A DNA stretch of 64,000 nucleotides, from the NCBI GenBank assembly GCA_963787005.1, contig CAWBBX010000135.1, positions 47,043 to 111,042 of the forward strand. The letters are read 5' to 3'. The position numbers and the translations under genes are program-made. This document shows positions 8,340-16,884 of the stretch, one piece after another; positions within the stretch are counted from its first letter, which is position 1; every line of letters begins with the position of its first letter. This DNA is from FEN-1297 sp963787005. Lineage in GTDB: Bacteria; Bacteroidota; Ignavibacteria; Ignavibacteriales; Ignavibacteriaceae. The notes under the pieces are model-generated. The model did not search any database. It saw nothing but the letters and a program-made list of their open reading frames with translations, and was not told the origin of the DNA.

Positions 8340-9743
8340 TTAAGAGCAGCTTATCTCTATGCTGTTTCGCAAAGTATCGATAGTATCTTTTAAGGATATA
8401 TCTGAAGCTTTTGACTGCTCTATCGAAGAACAGGAGTGAATAACGGTTGAGTGGTCTCTTCCTCCGAAATGCAGACCGATAGTTTTTAAAGAGGATTTAG
8501 TTAATTCTTTAGAGAGATACATTGCTATCTGTCTTGCCATAACTATCTCTTTCTTTCTAGTCTTGTCCCTAATCTTGTTCTCATCCACTTTAAAATAATC
8601 GCACACAGCCTTTGTAATACTGTCTATGGTGATGTTTACTTTTCTGTCCGTAGCAATTTCTTTAACCGTTTTCTTCGCGAGTTCGAGGTTGATTTCTTTA
8701 GAATTAAGAGAGGCGTTGGCAAGAAGTTTTATAAGACAACCCTCTAACTCCCTGATATTGGAGGTAATGTTACTGGCGATGTATTCCAATATCTCGTTAG
8801 AGATTGTCATACCGTAGTCTTCCGCCTTCCTTTTAAGGATGGCGATCCTTGTCTCCAATTCAGGAGGCTGAATATCAGCCGTAAGTCCCCACTGGAACCT
8901 GGATATAAGCCGGTCGTCCAGACCCTTAAGATCTTTCGGCGGCTTATCGCTGGAAAGCACTATCTGTTTCCTCAACTGGTGCAGTGTGTTAAATATGTGG
9001 AAAAAAAGATCCTGCGTCTTTTCTTTGCCGATCAGGAACTGAATGTCGTCGATTATTAGAACATCCATGCCCCTGTAGAAACTTGAGAATTCGTTAACGC
9101 TGTTAGACTGTATCGCCTCGACGAACTCCACGGTAAAGATGTCTGAAGAAAGATAGATTACCCTCTTCTCCGGGAAGTTACTGAGTATTTTGTTGCCTAT
9201 GGCCTGAATGAGATGCGTTTTTCCGAGCCCCACTCCGCCATATACGAAAAGCGGATTAAAAGAGGTTCCACCGGGATTGTCGCTTATTGCTCCCGCCGCT
9301 GCCCTTGCCAACTGGTTCCCCTCGCCTTTTATAAAGTTATCGAAAGTGTATCTCGGATTAAGGTATGATTCGAATTTATTATCTGCGACTTCTTCATTAA
9401 TTTGAACGTTGTTTTTTTCAACAGGTGCGGGCCGAACCGTTTCTTCTATTTCCGGTTCTTTTTCGCTTGAGATTATGTACGCGAGCCTTCCGTCGGCGCC
9501 GAGCACGTCGTGTATGGTTCTTGTAATGAGTGTGTTATAGTGTTCATCTATCCATTCCCAGAAAAATTGGCTGGGAAGCTGAATTTTAAGGATATTATCA
9601 TCCAGGGCCGTCGGCTTAATGGGCACAAACCAGGTGTTATAGGTCATCAGCGTTACGTTGTCTTTTATGAGTTTAAGACACTCTCTCCAGACCGAAACGT
9701 GATTGAGCGAAACGCTGGTTTCAACAGTATTGGAATTAATCAT
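8340..9743 (-). CDS. dnaA: Chromosomal replication initiator DnaA
   Basis: 467 residues, a normal length. Domain I is N-terminal (VWRECLKLIKDNVTLMTYNT), followed by a variable acidic linker at about residues 93-125. The AAA+ domain has Walker A GGVGLGKTH at 169-177, Walker B VLIIDDIQFL, and the sensor region LDDRLISRFQWGL. Domain IV ends with the DnaA-box-binding signature GRDHSTVIHS. It faces left while rpmH faces right, and a TTATCAACA near-box lies just 15 nt upstream of its ATG, consistent with autoregulation by DnaA. Confidence 0.99.
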   Translation of the reverse strand: MINSNTVETSVSLNHVSVWRECLKLIKDNVTLMTYNTWFVPIKPTALDDNILKIQLPSQFFWEWIDEHYNTLITRTIHDVLGADGRLAYIISSEKEPEIEETVRPAPVEKNNVQINEEVADNKFESYLNPRYTFDNFIKGEGNQLARAAAGAISDNPGGTSFNPLFVYGGVGLGKTHLIQAIGNKILSNFPEKRVIYLSSDIFTVEFVEAIQSNSVNEFSSFYRGMDVLIIDDIQFLIGKEKTQDLFFHIFNTLHQLRKQIVLSSDKPPKDLKGLDDRLISRFQWGLTADIQPPELETRIAILKRKAEDYGMTISNEILEYIASNITSNIRELEGCLIKLLANASLNSKEINLELAKKTVKEIATDRKVNITIDSITKAVCDYFKVDENKIRDKTRKKEIVMARQIAMYLSKELTKSSLKTIGLHFGGRDHSTVIHSCSSIEQSKASDISLKDTIDTLRNSIEISCS

Positions 9744-9758
9744 ATTTGCTAGTTTTAC

Positions 9759-9767
9759 TTATCAACA
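9759..9767 (+). promoter_or_regulatory. Near-consensus DnaA box close to the dnaA start
   Basis: TTATCAACA, one mismatch from TTATCCACA, 15 nt from the dnaA start codon. It is a candidate for dnaA autoregulation or the origin. Confidence 0.45.
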
Positions 9768-9986
9768 ATAAAAAAAGTTAGAATTTTGATAAAAACAGAA
9801 AAATAATAAATGAATATTTATCTGGCCGGTTGGTTGTTAACAACTTACCAACATTAAATAAAAACACGTAAGGGGCTGTTTTTAAGACAATTAACACCAT
9901 CTCCCTTAAGTTTACACACAAAAATCAAAATATCATGTGGTGGTTTTAGTGTGGTTTTGGTTGTGAAACGTTTTCACGAAGAAAAG

Positions 9987-9995
9987 TTATCCACA
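9987..9995 (+). promoter_or_regulatory. DnaA box
   Basis: Exact consensus TTATCCACA in the dnaA-rpmH gap. Confidence 0.7.
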
Positions 9996-10181
9996 AAATA
10001 TAAACAGCCGTCTTTGCTATTTACCCGTGTGAAAAAATATAAAGTATTGGGGCGCGGCGCAAATTAATCTCTTTAAAATCCGCAATAAAAATTTGTACAA
10101 AGAAAATGTGTTACGATAAAATAGAAATTTATATCTTGTAAGTTTTTGACGTATTGCTTATTTTTAAAGTCTTTTTGACAT

Positions 10182-10187
10182 AAGGAG
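10182..10187 (+). promoter_or_regulatory. Shine-Dalgarno site of rpmH
   Basis: AAGGAG, 8 nt before the rpmH ATG at 10196. It fixes the start of this very short gene. Confidence 0.8.
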
Positions 10188-10195
10188 TGAAATAA

Positions 10196-10342
10196 ATGAA
10201 AAGAACGTTTCAGCCAAGCAACAGAAAACGTAAAAATAAACACGGCTTCAGAGAAAGAATGAAGACGAAAAACGGCAGGAAAGTACTTGCCAGAAGAAGA
10301 GCCAGAGGCAGAAAGAAGTTGACCGTAAGCGATGAGAAATAG
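10196..10342 (+). CDS. rpmH: 50S ribosomal protein L34
   Basis: 48 residues. It starts MKRTFQPSNRKRKNKHGF and contains RMKTKNGRKVLARRRARGRK, the highly conserved basic L34 sequence. It is a component of the large ribosomal subunit. It ends with TAG at 10340-10342, five bases before rnpA, in the classical rpmH-rnpA-yidD-yidC order next to the origin. A clear ribosome site (AAGGAG) precedes it. Confidence 0.98.
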   Translation: MKRTFQPSNRKRKNKHGFRERMKTKNGRKVLARRRARGRKKLTVSDEK

Positions 10343-10347
10343 ATCCC

Positions 10348-10746
10348 TTGAAACACCAGGGACTTTCTGCTACCGAAAGAATTAAGAGCAGAAAAGGTTT
10401 TGAGGAAATATATTCCGACGGCAGAATAATGTTTTCCTCCGATAAAAAAATTAAGGCTGTTTATGTATTGAAAACCGGTTCGGACAAACCCGGGATAAAA
10501 ATTGCCGCGGCCGTTTCCAAAAAATCCGGTATTGCTGTGTGGAGAAACCGGGTTAAGCGTCTCATCAGAGAATCGTACAGGTTGAATAAAGGTATTCTCT
10601 CCGATGAGTGTACGGGAAAAGGCGTTATGCTCATGATAGTCTTTTCTCCCGGCGCGCTTAGCGAGAAGCTCAATAAAAAGCTGGTTCTCGAAGACATCTT
10701 GCCGGGCGTTTTGGATGTTATGAATAAAATAAAAAGCAGATTATAA
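10348..10746 (+). CDS. rnpA: Ribonuclease P protein component
   Basis: 132 residues, the basic protein that binds the RNase P RNA for tRNA 5' maturation. The family signature is AVWRNRVKRLIRESYRLNK (RNR motif), preceded by KIAAAVSKKSG. The start appears to be TTG at 10348, only 5 nt after the rpmH stop, giving MKHQGLSATERIKSRKGFEE. Its TAA overlaps the yidD ATG (TAATG), so translation is coupled. Confidence 0.95.
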   Translation: MKHQGLSATERIKSRKGFEEIYSDGRIMFSSDKKIKAVYVLKTGSDKPGIKIAAAVSKKSGIAVWRNRVKRLIRESYRLNKGILSDECTGKGVMLMIVFSPGALSEKLNKKLVLEDILPGVLDVMNKIKSRL

Positions 10747-10955
10747 TGCGGAAAATATTTGTTTTCCTCATAAGAGTTTATCAAAGATTGATTTCTCCGT
10801 TGTTTCCGCCCTCTTGCCGTTTTTATCCCACCTGTTCGGAATATGCAGTTCAAGCCGTTACAAAATACGGTATATTTAAAGGAGGAGTTAAAGCGGTGTG
10901 GCGGATATTAAGATGTAATCCTTTTAACAAGGGGGGATACGATCCCCTAGACTAA
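10746..10955 (+). CDS. yidD: Membrane protein insertion efficiency factor YidD
   Basis: 69 residues, a typical size. It shows the family motifs YQRLISPLFPPSCRFYPTCS and RILRCNPFNKGGYDPL with the conserved cysteines. An amphipathic N-terminal segment probably associates with the inner membrane face and assists YidC. It overlaps the rnpA stop by one base and is followed 11 nt later by yidC. Confidence 0.96.
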   Translation: MRKIFVFLIRVYQRLISPLFPPSCRFYPTCSEYAVQAVTKYGIFKGGVKAVWRILRCNPFNKGGYDPLD

Positions 10956-10966
10956 TGGAAATTTAG

Positions 10967-12866
10967 ATGGATAAAAAAGCGACACTGGGATTTGTGCTGA
11001 TAGGCGCAATATTAATTATTTGGCTGTTCATGAACACGCCCAAGCCGGTAGAACAACCCGCCGGCGGAACAGATACAACACAAACTGCCGCCGCCGATAC
11101 TTTAGTAAAAAAAATGCCTGCGAAAAAAGAAGTTCCCGCAAAGAAAACTTTGCCCAAGCAGGAAGCCGCGCGAAAACAAACAGAACAAGACAGCCTAAGT
11201 CTCGGTAAATACTTTACCAGAGCAAAGGGAAAAGGGAAAATAATTACGGTCGATAATTCCGTTGTTCGACTTGAGATAACCACGCTCGGCGGAGACATAA
11301 AAAAATATTACCTGAAAAAATTCAAAAATTGGTATTCCGCACACAGCGATTCAAGCAAGGATTTTTATTCGACGCACGTGCAGCTAGTGAATTATCCCGA
11401 GGGAGGCGGGGGGCCGGATTTGGCTTTCGTATCTTCAGACGGCAAGGCGATAAACACATCTCTGCTTGATTTTCAAACAAACGCCGACAAAGCCAACTAC
11501 AAACTTACCGGAAAGGACTCTCTTTCTCTTTCATTTACATCTTAAAGTAGACAAGAATAAATATATAAGAAAAACCTATACGTTTTACGGTGACAAATAC
11601 AACATGAAGGTCAGCGTACAGCTCGCCGGAATGAACGATATTATCAGCAACAACGATTTTGACGTTCTCTGGAAAAAGGGGATGCGCTTCGTGGAGGAAA
11701 ACTCGGTTGATGAGGCGCTGTACTCCAACGCCAGCGCTTTTTACGGCGGCGAGCACGTGGTGGTGGACGCGTCCAAGGTTGGCGATAAAGTCGAAAAGGA
11801 TTTCAACGGCCGCGTCAGCTGGGTTGCTGCCAGGAATAAATATTTTGCTACTATCCTGGCTCCGCAGACTCCTTCAGAGGTTGACGGCGCATACGTCGAA
11901 GGCAATAAGGTTGCGTATCCAAATAACGGCGAACGCGCATACTATAATATAAGGCTAATCGTTCCTTTTAAGAACACCGACCTGGAGACAAAAAATTTCA
12001 ATCTGTTTATAGGGCCCGTCGATTACGATCAGTTGAAAACATACGGCCATCATTTCGAAGCGATTGTTGAATTCGGCAGCATCTTCGGTGTTAAATTCCT
12101 GGTTCAGCCCATTGCAGAATACGTTCTTCTCCCGCTGTTCAATTTTCTGCATACATTTATTCCTAATTACGGTTTTGTAATAATCGTCTTCTCATTGATA
12201 ATTAAGCTGGTGCTCTATCCTCTTACCAAATCGAGCTATCAGTCGATGAAGAAGATGCAGCTCCTGCAGCCGAAGATTGCCGAGCTGAAGGAAAAGATGA
12301 AAGACGATCCGCAGAAGCTGAACAAAGAGACGATGAAGCTTTATTCTACGTACGGCGTAAATCCGGCCGGCGGGTGTCTCCCGCTTGTACTGCAGATGCC
12401 GATATTCATCGCCTTGTGGGGACTGTTTAAAGTCGCAATAGAATTGAGGCAGCAGCCGTTCATCTTCTGGATAACGGATCTTTCAAGACCCGACGTTATC
12501 TATCATATGTCGTTTAAACTTCCTTTCTTCGGCATTAACGAGATCAGCGGTCTTGCTGTTTTAATGGGCGTAGCAACCTTTGTTCAGCAGAAAATGACAG
12601 TAAAAGATCCCAAGCAGGCGGCACTCGTTTACGTAATGCCGATCTTCCTTACACTGCTGTTCATGAGCTTCCCGTCGGGACTAAACCTTTATTACCTGAT
12701 GTTTAACGTTTTTTCTATCGCCCAGCAGTATTATATTAATCATCAGCATGACGGCATGGAACTGCAACCGGTTAAGAACCCGAAGAAGTCTAAGGGATTT
12801 ATGTCTAAGATGATGGATGCCGCCGAGCAGAATGCCAAGACTCAGCAGCAGCGAAAAAAACGATAA
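10967..12866 (+). CDS. yidC: Membrane protein insertase YidC (frame broken by one base)
   Basis: Two overlapping frames together encode one YidC of about 630 residues. The first frame (10967-11545) has the N-terminal membrane segment ATLGFVLIGAILIIWLFMN, a Lys/Thr-rich linker and the first half of the periplasmic domain. It ends abruptly at TCT-TAA. The second frame, open from 11466 to 12866, resumes at KVDKNKYIRKTYTFYGDKYN. It carries the rest of the periplasmic domain and the five-helix insertase core (YGFVIIVFSLIIKLVLYPLT, GGCLPLVLQMPIFIALW, FPSGLNLYYLMFNVFSIAQQ). Removing one T near 11540-11543 joins the frames. As yidC is essential, a sequence error is the likely cause. It inserts and folds inner-membrane proteins, alone or with SecYEG. 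Confidence 0.93.
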
Positions 12867-12886
12867 TGTTTTAACTATATTTTTTC

Positions 12887-12911
12887 ATGCCGGCGCTGCT
12901 GCCGCCGGCAT
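12887..12911. other. GC-rich hairpin between yidC and the patatin gene
   Basis: A perfect 9-bp stem ATGCCGGCG (12887-12895) pairs with 12903-12911 around a 7-nt loop. No T-tract follows on the plus strand, so it is a weak terminator candidate, or a 5'-leader structure of the next gene. Confidence 0.5.
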
Positions 12912-12923
12912 AAATTATAATAC

Positions 12924-15635
12924 ATGTCTAAACTGAAAAAAATATTTCCGCTCTTTATTTCTCTTCTCCTTATTAACGTTTCGTTCCCCCAAAAAATTAT
13001 TACCATTAATGCCGAATACAGGATAAAAAAGCTTCCTTTCGGATTAAATGAAGAAGTGCCGGAGCCTTATCCGGTAGTAGCTTTGGCGCTGAGCGGCGGC
13101 GGCGCGCGCGGATTGGCGCAAATTGGGGTGCTCAGGGCCCTGCACCAGGCCGGTATTAATTTCGATATCATCGCCGGGACTAGTATGGGAAGCATTGTGG
13201 GCGGGCTTTATGCCGCAGGCTACAGTATAGATAAAATTGATTCTATTGCCGTTAACACGGATTGGGATCTTCTCCTCGCTTCGGACAGGGAAACCAACAG
13301 ACGCGAGCTTTTCGTCGATCAGAAAGTTACGGAGGACAAGGCGGTATTTTCTCTTAGGTTGAACGGCCTGAAACCAGAACTGCCTACATCGCTGAGCAAC
13401 GGACAAAAAATTTCAGGATTTTTAAATTTGCTGGCACTGCAGGCTCCGGTACATGCCGATTCCGATTTTGACAGGCTTCGAGAAAAATTCAGAGCGGTTT
13501 GTACGAACCTGATAACAGGCGACGCCGTAATTTTGGACAAAGGATCCTTAAGCCGGGCCATGCGCGCAAGCTCTAGCGTTTCATTTTTTCTTTCCCCGGT
13601 TCAGTATGATTCCCTAACGCTGATCGACGGCGGATTGGTTGCAAACATTCCGGCCAAAATAGCAAGGGAACTCGGCGGAGATTATGTCCTGGCGGTTAAC
13701 ACTACCAGCGAACTTCACCCAAGGGGTGAGCTTTCGCTTCCATGGGAAATAGCCGACCAGGTTGTAAGCATACCCATGATGCACCTCAACCAGATTCAGC
13801 TCCAATCAGCCAATGACGTAATAACTCCGGATCTTGACGATACCGATCTCGTCGATTTTAATAATGTGGACTCTCTTATAAAAAAAGGCTACGACGCGGC
13901 GTCAAGACAGATAAAAAACATTAAGGCTTCTATCGACTCGGTGTTTATAAAGAAGACCGGGCAGAAAGAGTTTTATGTTAACAATATCCGGCTGGACAGT
14001 TCCGACTCCGGACCGGGCCGGGACTATCTTGTAAAATATTCCATGATGGACTCTGTCTCCAGCCTGGAAATCACAAGAGACATGTATTCTATTTTTGACG
14101 AAGGCTCGTACCAAAACATCAAAACCGTAATAAAGGAAGAAAAAAATTATTCGACAGTAGGTTTTATTTTAGTTCCCAATCCTCCCGTGAATAAAGTAAA
14201 GGTGAGCGGAGTTACAATATTTGATACCGCAGAAGTGAATAATATGTTTAGTAGACTGGCAGGGGGGCCGTATAATCCGAAGAAACTGGCGAATAAAATT
14301 ATCGATTTGATGAGGATGTACAGGGGCGAAGGCTATTCTCTGGCCGATGTAAAGAATATAGATTTTGACCGGAACAGAGGAATCATTACTGTTTCTATTG
14401 ACGAGGGAAAAATAGACCGTATAGAGGTAACGGGAAACCATTTTACAAACAAATCCGTTATAACAAGAGAAATTTCTGTGAGGGACGGTTCGTATTTTAA
14501 TTATAACGAGATTAAGGATGCACTTACTAATCTCAGAAGCACCAACTTATTTGACGACGTTTACATTTCGCTGGCAAGGAAAGATAACAAGAACATACTG
14601 GATGTAAGCGTTGAGGAAAAAGCAGCGAGCCTTTTGAGGGTCGGCTTCCGGGCCGATAACGAAAACAAGGCTCAGATTAATCTCGATATTGTCGACGAAA
14701 ACCTATTCGGTACCGGAACCGAGCTTGGACTTCTTCTCTCAGGCGGAACACGCACGCGTTCGTATATACTCGAACAGAAATCGAACAGGATTTTTAATAC
14801 GTATTTAACGTATAAGATAAACGCCTTTTATAAATTTAACGACGTCAACACTTACTCCAACGTTGCGGCCGGATCGGATCTGGACTTTTCCAGGCAAAAA
14901 AGCGGCGAATACAGGCAGATATTTTACGGGGGTGCCGTATCGGTAGGAACCCAGGTGCAGAAATTCGGAAATCTGATTTTCGAGGGAAAATATCAAGTGA
15001 ACCAGGTTAAGAACATCAGCAATAATATCGTTAAGCCGTATAAAACCAAGATAGTAACCCTAAGTGCGAGCTCTACAATAGATACTCAGAATAAATATCC
15101 CTATCCTACCAAAGGAATTTACTTCAACGGCGTTTATGAAACGGCCAACGCTATTCTGGGCGGCGAAATCGGTTATACAAAATTCGATTTTCAGTACAAG
15201 AATTATTTTACTATAAGCGGAGTTGGAACATTTACCCCAAAGGTGGAGCTCGGATTTGCCGATAAGACACTTCCTTTGAGCGAACAATTTTCGCTCGGCG
15301 GGCAAAATTCCTTCTTCGGAATGCGGGATTATGAATTCAGAGGAAGGCAAATCTTTCTGGCCTCTCTTCAGTACAGGTATAAACTCCCGGTAAAAATATT
15401 TTTCGATACCTATTTAAAATTCAGGTACGATCTCGGGTCCACATGGCAGGAACAGGAAGAAATAAGATTTAAAGATTTAAGACATGGTTTGGGCGCGGCT
15501 CTTTCTTTTGATACACCAATCGGGCCGGCCGAATTTTCCGTAGGAAGAAGTTTCCTTTTTGTTAAGGATCTTCCGGGCAACCCTCTAAGCTTCGGCGACG
15601 TTTACTTTTATTTTTCGGTTGGTTATTATTATTAA
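12924..15635 (+). CDS. Patatin-like phospholipase fused to a BamA-type outer-membrane barrel
   Basis: 903 residues with an N-terminal signal peptide (IFPLFISLLLINVSFPQ). The patatin domain spans about 50-330: oxyanion motif SGGGARGLAQIG (GGG 58-60), nucleophile Ser87 in GTSMGSIVGG, and catalytic Asp in LIDGGLVANIP near residue 234. Then come one or more POTRA-like domains (DRIEVTGNHFTNKSVITREI) and a C-terminal barrel of the surface-antigen (Omp85) type ending in alternating aromatic strands. The architecture matches the two-partner-like PlpD/patatin-Omp85 family. The lipase domain is either exported through or displayed from its own barrel. Substrate is unknown. It follows yidC by 57 nt. Confidence 0.92.
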   Translation: MSKLKKIFPLFISLLLINVSFPQKIITINAEYRIKKLPFGLNEEVPEPYPVVALALSGGGARGLAQIGVLRALHQAGINFDIIAGTSMGSIVGGLYAAGYSIDKIDSIAVNTDWDLLLASDRETNRRELFVDQKVTEDKAVFSLRLNGLKPELPTSLSNGQKISGFLNLLALQAPVHADSDFDRLREKFRAVCTNLITGDAVILDKGSLSRAMRASSSVSFFLSPVQYDSLTLIDGGLVANIPAKIARELGGDYVLAVNTTSELHPRGELSLPWEIADQVVSIPMMHLNQIQLQSANDVITPDLDDTDLVDFNNVDSLIKKGYDAASRQIKNIKASIDSVFIKKTGQKEFYVNNIRLDSSDSGPGRDYLVKYSMMDSVSSLEITRDMYSIFDEGSYQNIKTVIKEEKNYSTVGFILVPNPPVNKVKVSGVTIFDTAEVNNMFSRLAGGPYNPKKLANKIIDLMRMYRGEGYSLADVKNIDFDRNRGIITVSIDEGKIDRIEVTGNHFTNKSVITREISVRDGSYFNYNEIKDALTNLRSTNLFDDVYISLARKDNKNILDVSVEEKAASLLRVGFRADNENKAQINLDIVDENLFGTGTELGLLLSGGTRTRSYILEQKSNRIFNTYLTYKINAFYKFNDVNTYSNVAAGSDLDFSRQKSGEYRQIFYGGAVSVGTQVQKFGNLIFEGKYQVNQVKNISNNIVKPYKTKIVTLSASSTIDTQNKYPYPTKGIYFNGVYETANAILGGEIGYTKFDFQYKNYFTISGVGTFTPKVELGFADKTLPLSEQFSLGGQNSFFGMRDYEFRGRQIFLASLQYRYKLPVKIFFDTYLKFRYDLGSTWQEQEEIRFKDLRHGLGAALSFDTPIGPAEFSVGRSFLFVKDLPGNPLSFGDVYFYFSVGYYY

Positions 15636-15638
15636 GGG

Positions 15639-16187
15639 CTAATGACCTTCTCGTCTAAACTTCTCTCCGAGTATCTGAAAAGATCTTTCCATCTCCGCGT
15701 TTCCCAGCCTCTTATAAATGCCGACAAGAGCGAAGCAGAGCTCACTTTTTTGATCAACGGTTTTTAATCCGTCGTGGATTGCGACAACGATATCATCGAG
15801 GTTGGGTTTGTTGAAGTCAGGGTTATACATGTTTGCTATCGCGATGTAGGGCTCGTGCGTGGTCGGTTCGGATTCGGCCGCTTTCTTAAAATAATAAAGG
15901 GCTTTGTCGTGATGCTTGGAGTAAGATGATATTGACGAGAAGACCTGGCCGACGCAATAGCTTATCGGGTACCGCAGGCCGGGAAACTCACGGCAGACTT
16001 TGTCTGCGAACATTGATATCTCGTCGGTCGACAGCGCCTTGTTGCGAAGGAGGGTTTTATAAATCTCCTGGTCGGTAATCCTAACCGCTATAGCGGTACG
16101 GAAAGCGTCGAAAAGTTCGTCGGGAGAGTTGGATAGTTGAAATATCTTTTCTATTTCTTTTGTGATTTGTTCCGACATATCATTCAA
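15639..16187 (-). CDS. TPR-like helical repeat protein
   Basis: 182 residues, cytoplasmic (no signal peptide or membrane segment). Helical throughout, with TPR-like pairs such as KALYYFKKAAESEPTTHEPY and SELCFALVGIYKRLGNAEME. No specific family recognised. Probably a protein-interaction scaffold. It converges on the patatin gene with only three bases between stops. The start could also be the Met at codon 4. Confidence 0.65.
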   Translation of the reverse strand: MNDMSEQITKEIEKIFQLSNSPDELFDAFRTAIAVRITDQEIYKTLLRNKALSTDEISMFADKVCREFPGLRYPISYCVGQVFSSISSYSKHHDKALYYFKKAAESEPTTHEPYIAIANMYNPDFNKPNLDDIVVAIHDGLKTVDQKSELCFALVGIYKRLGNAEMERSFQILGEKFRREGH

Positions 16188-16237
16188 ATAATTTAAAGTA
16201 AAAACGTATATGCTGCCAGCAAGGTTTTGGAATCATA

Positions 16238-16726
16238 TCAAAGGAGCTTTAATAAATTCGGCTTTGTAAATCCGGGCAGTTCCGTATCGAACCGAACCGT
16301 CAGATTCTTATCCCATTGCTTCTTCTCCGATTCGGTATACTTGTGATCGCCGAGGCTTGCTATCCTGAAATCTAATAATAAACCTTGATCGTCAAGCACG
16401 GCGAAAGCGACAAACACGGAGACGTTAAATTTTTTTCTCCACCTTTCATAAGCCGCCGCCGCCCTTTTGTTCACAAGCCAAACCGGCTTATGTTTTCCCT
16501 TCCAGTCGAGGAAAGCGTTCCTGCCCTTATATTCTATAACGAGATCAGGTTTGTCTTCTCCTTTTTCCCAGACCTTCTGAAAGCGGTTGTCGCCCCCGAA
16601 ATCGGCGAACTTTACGCCCCATTGTATCAGCAGGTTTTTACCGTAAATCTCCGCGAGATCGTGGAGCTTATAATTTTTTCTGAAATCTGACGCAGATTTG
16701 TGTGGATCGAATTCCAGTTCTTTCAT
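16238..16726 (-). CDS. Predicted PD-(D/E)XK-type nuclease-like protein
   Basis: 162 residues, not a recognised named family. The core reads KPDLVIEYKGRNAFLDWKGK. This has the shape of a PD-(D/E)XK active site: Asp61 after Pro, then Asp74-Trp-Lys76 on the next strand. It is followed by a helix, VNKRAAAAYERW, with a conserved-looking Lys and Tyr93. This suggests a Holliday-junction-resolvase or restriction-endonuclease-like fold. The assignment is from motif spacing only. It stands alone, 50 nt upstream of the TPR-like gene in the same direction. Confidence 0.5.
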   Translation of the reverse strand: MKELEFDPHKSASDFRKNYKLHDLAEIYGKNLLIQWGVKFADFGGDNRFQKVWEKGEDKPDLVIEYKGRNAFLDWKGKHKPVWLVNKRAAAAYERWRKKFNVSVFVAFAVLDDQGLLLDFRIASLGDHKYTESEKKQWDKNLTVRFDTELPGFTKPNLLKLL

Positions 16727-16884
16727 AAAAAATTCAATATAAAAAAATTTTTAGTAAATAGATAAATTTCCGCACCGCAGGCGGAGGGATCGAGAGAGCG
16801 TCTCAGAAACCCGCGACTAAAAATAACAATTCGGGAATAATAATGAAGTGACGGAAAGGCGCTGCCATTTCCGCCGATATGGAA

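Larger units (their letters stand above)
9744..10195. other. Candidate replication origin (dnaA-rpmH intergenic region)
   Basis: 452 bp without a gene between divergent dnaA and rpmH. It contains a perfect DnaA box TTATCCACA at 9987-9995, a one-mismatch box TTATCAACA at 9759-9767, a perfect 12-bp palindrome GTTGTTAACAAC at 9833-9844, and AT-rich tracts. Genes point away from this region on both sides (dnaA leftward, rpmH rightward), as expected when the leading strands start here. The promoters of dnaA and rpmH must also lie here. Whether the AT-rich stretch on the other side of dnaA is also part of oriC cannot be decided by eye. Confidence 0.65.

Noticed and set aside
10093..10121. Promoter of rpmH with TTGTAC and GATAAA boxes
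   Set aside because: Only partial matches to a generic consensus in very AT-rich DNA; not strong enough to list as a feature.
11536..11548. Programmed +1 ribosomal frameshifting in yidC, prfB-style
   Set aside because: The slip would move a Ser tRNA from UCU onto CUU, with poor re-pairing, and similar breaks in unrelated genes lack a stop or slippery codon. A sequence error is simpler.
16727..16884. Possible tRNA or small RNA in the gap before the HGSNAT-like gene
   Set aside because: No cloverleaf or conserved tRNA arms can be drawn; only a short GC-rich patch is present.
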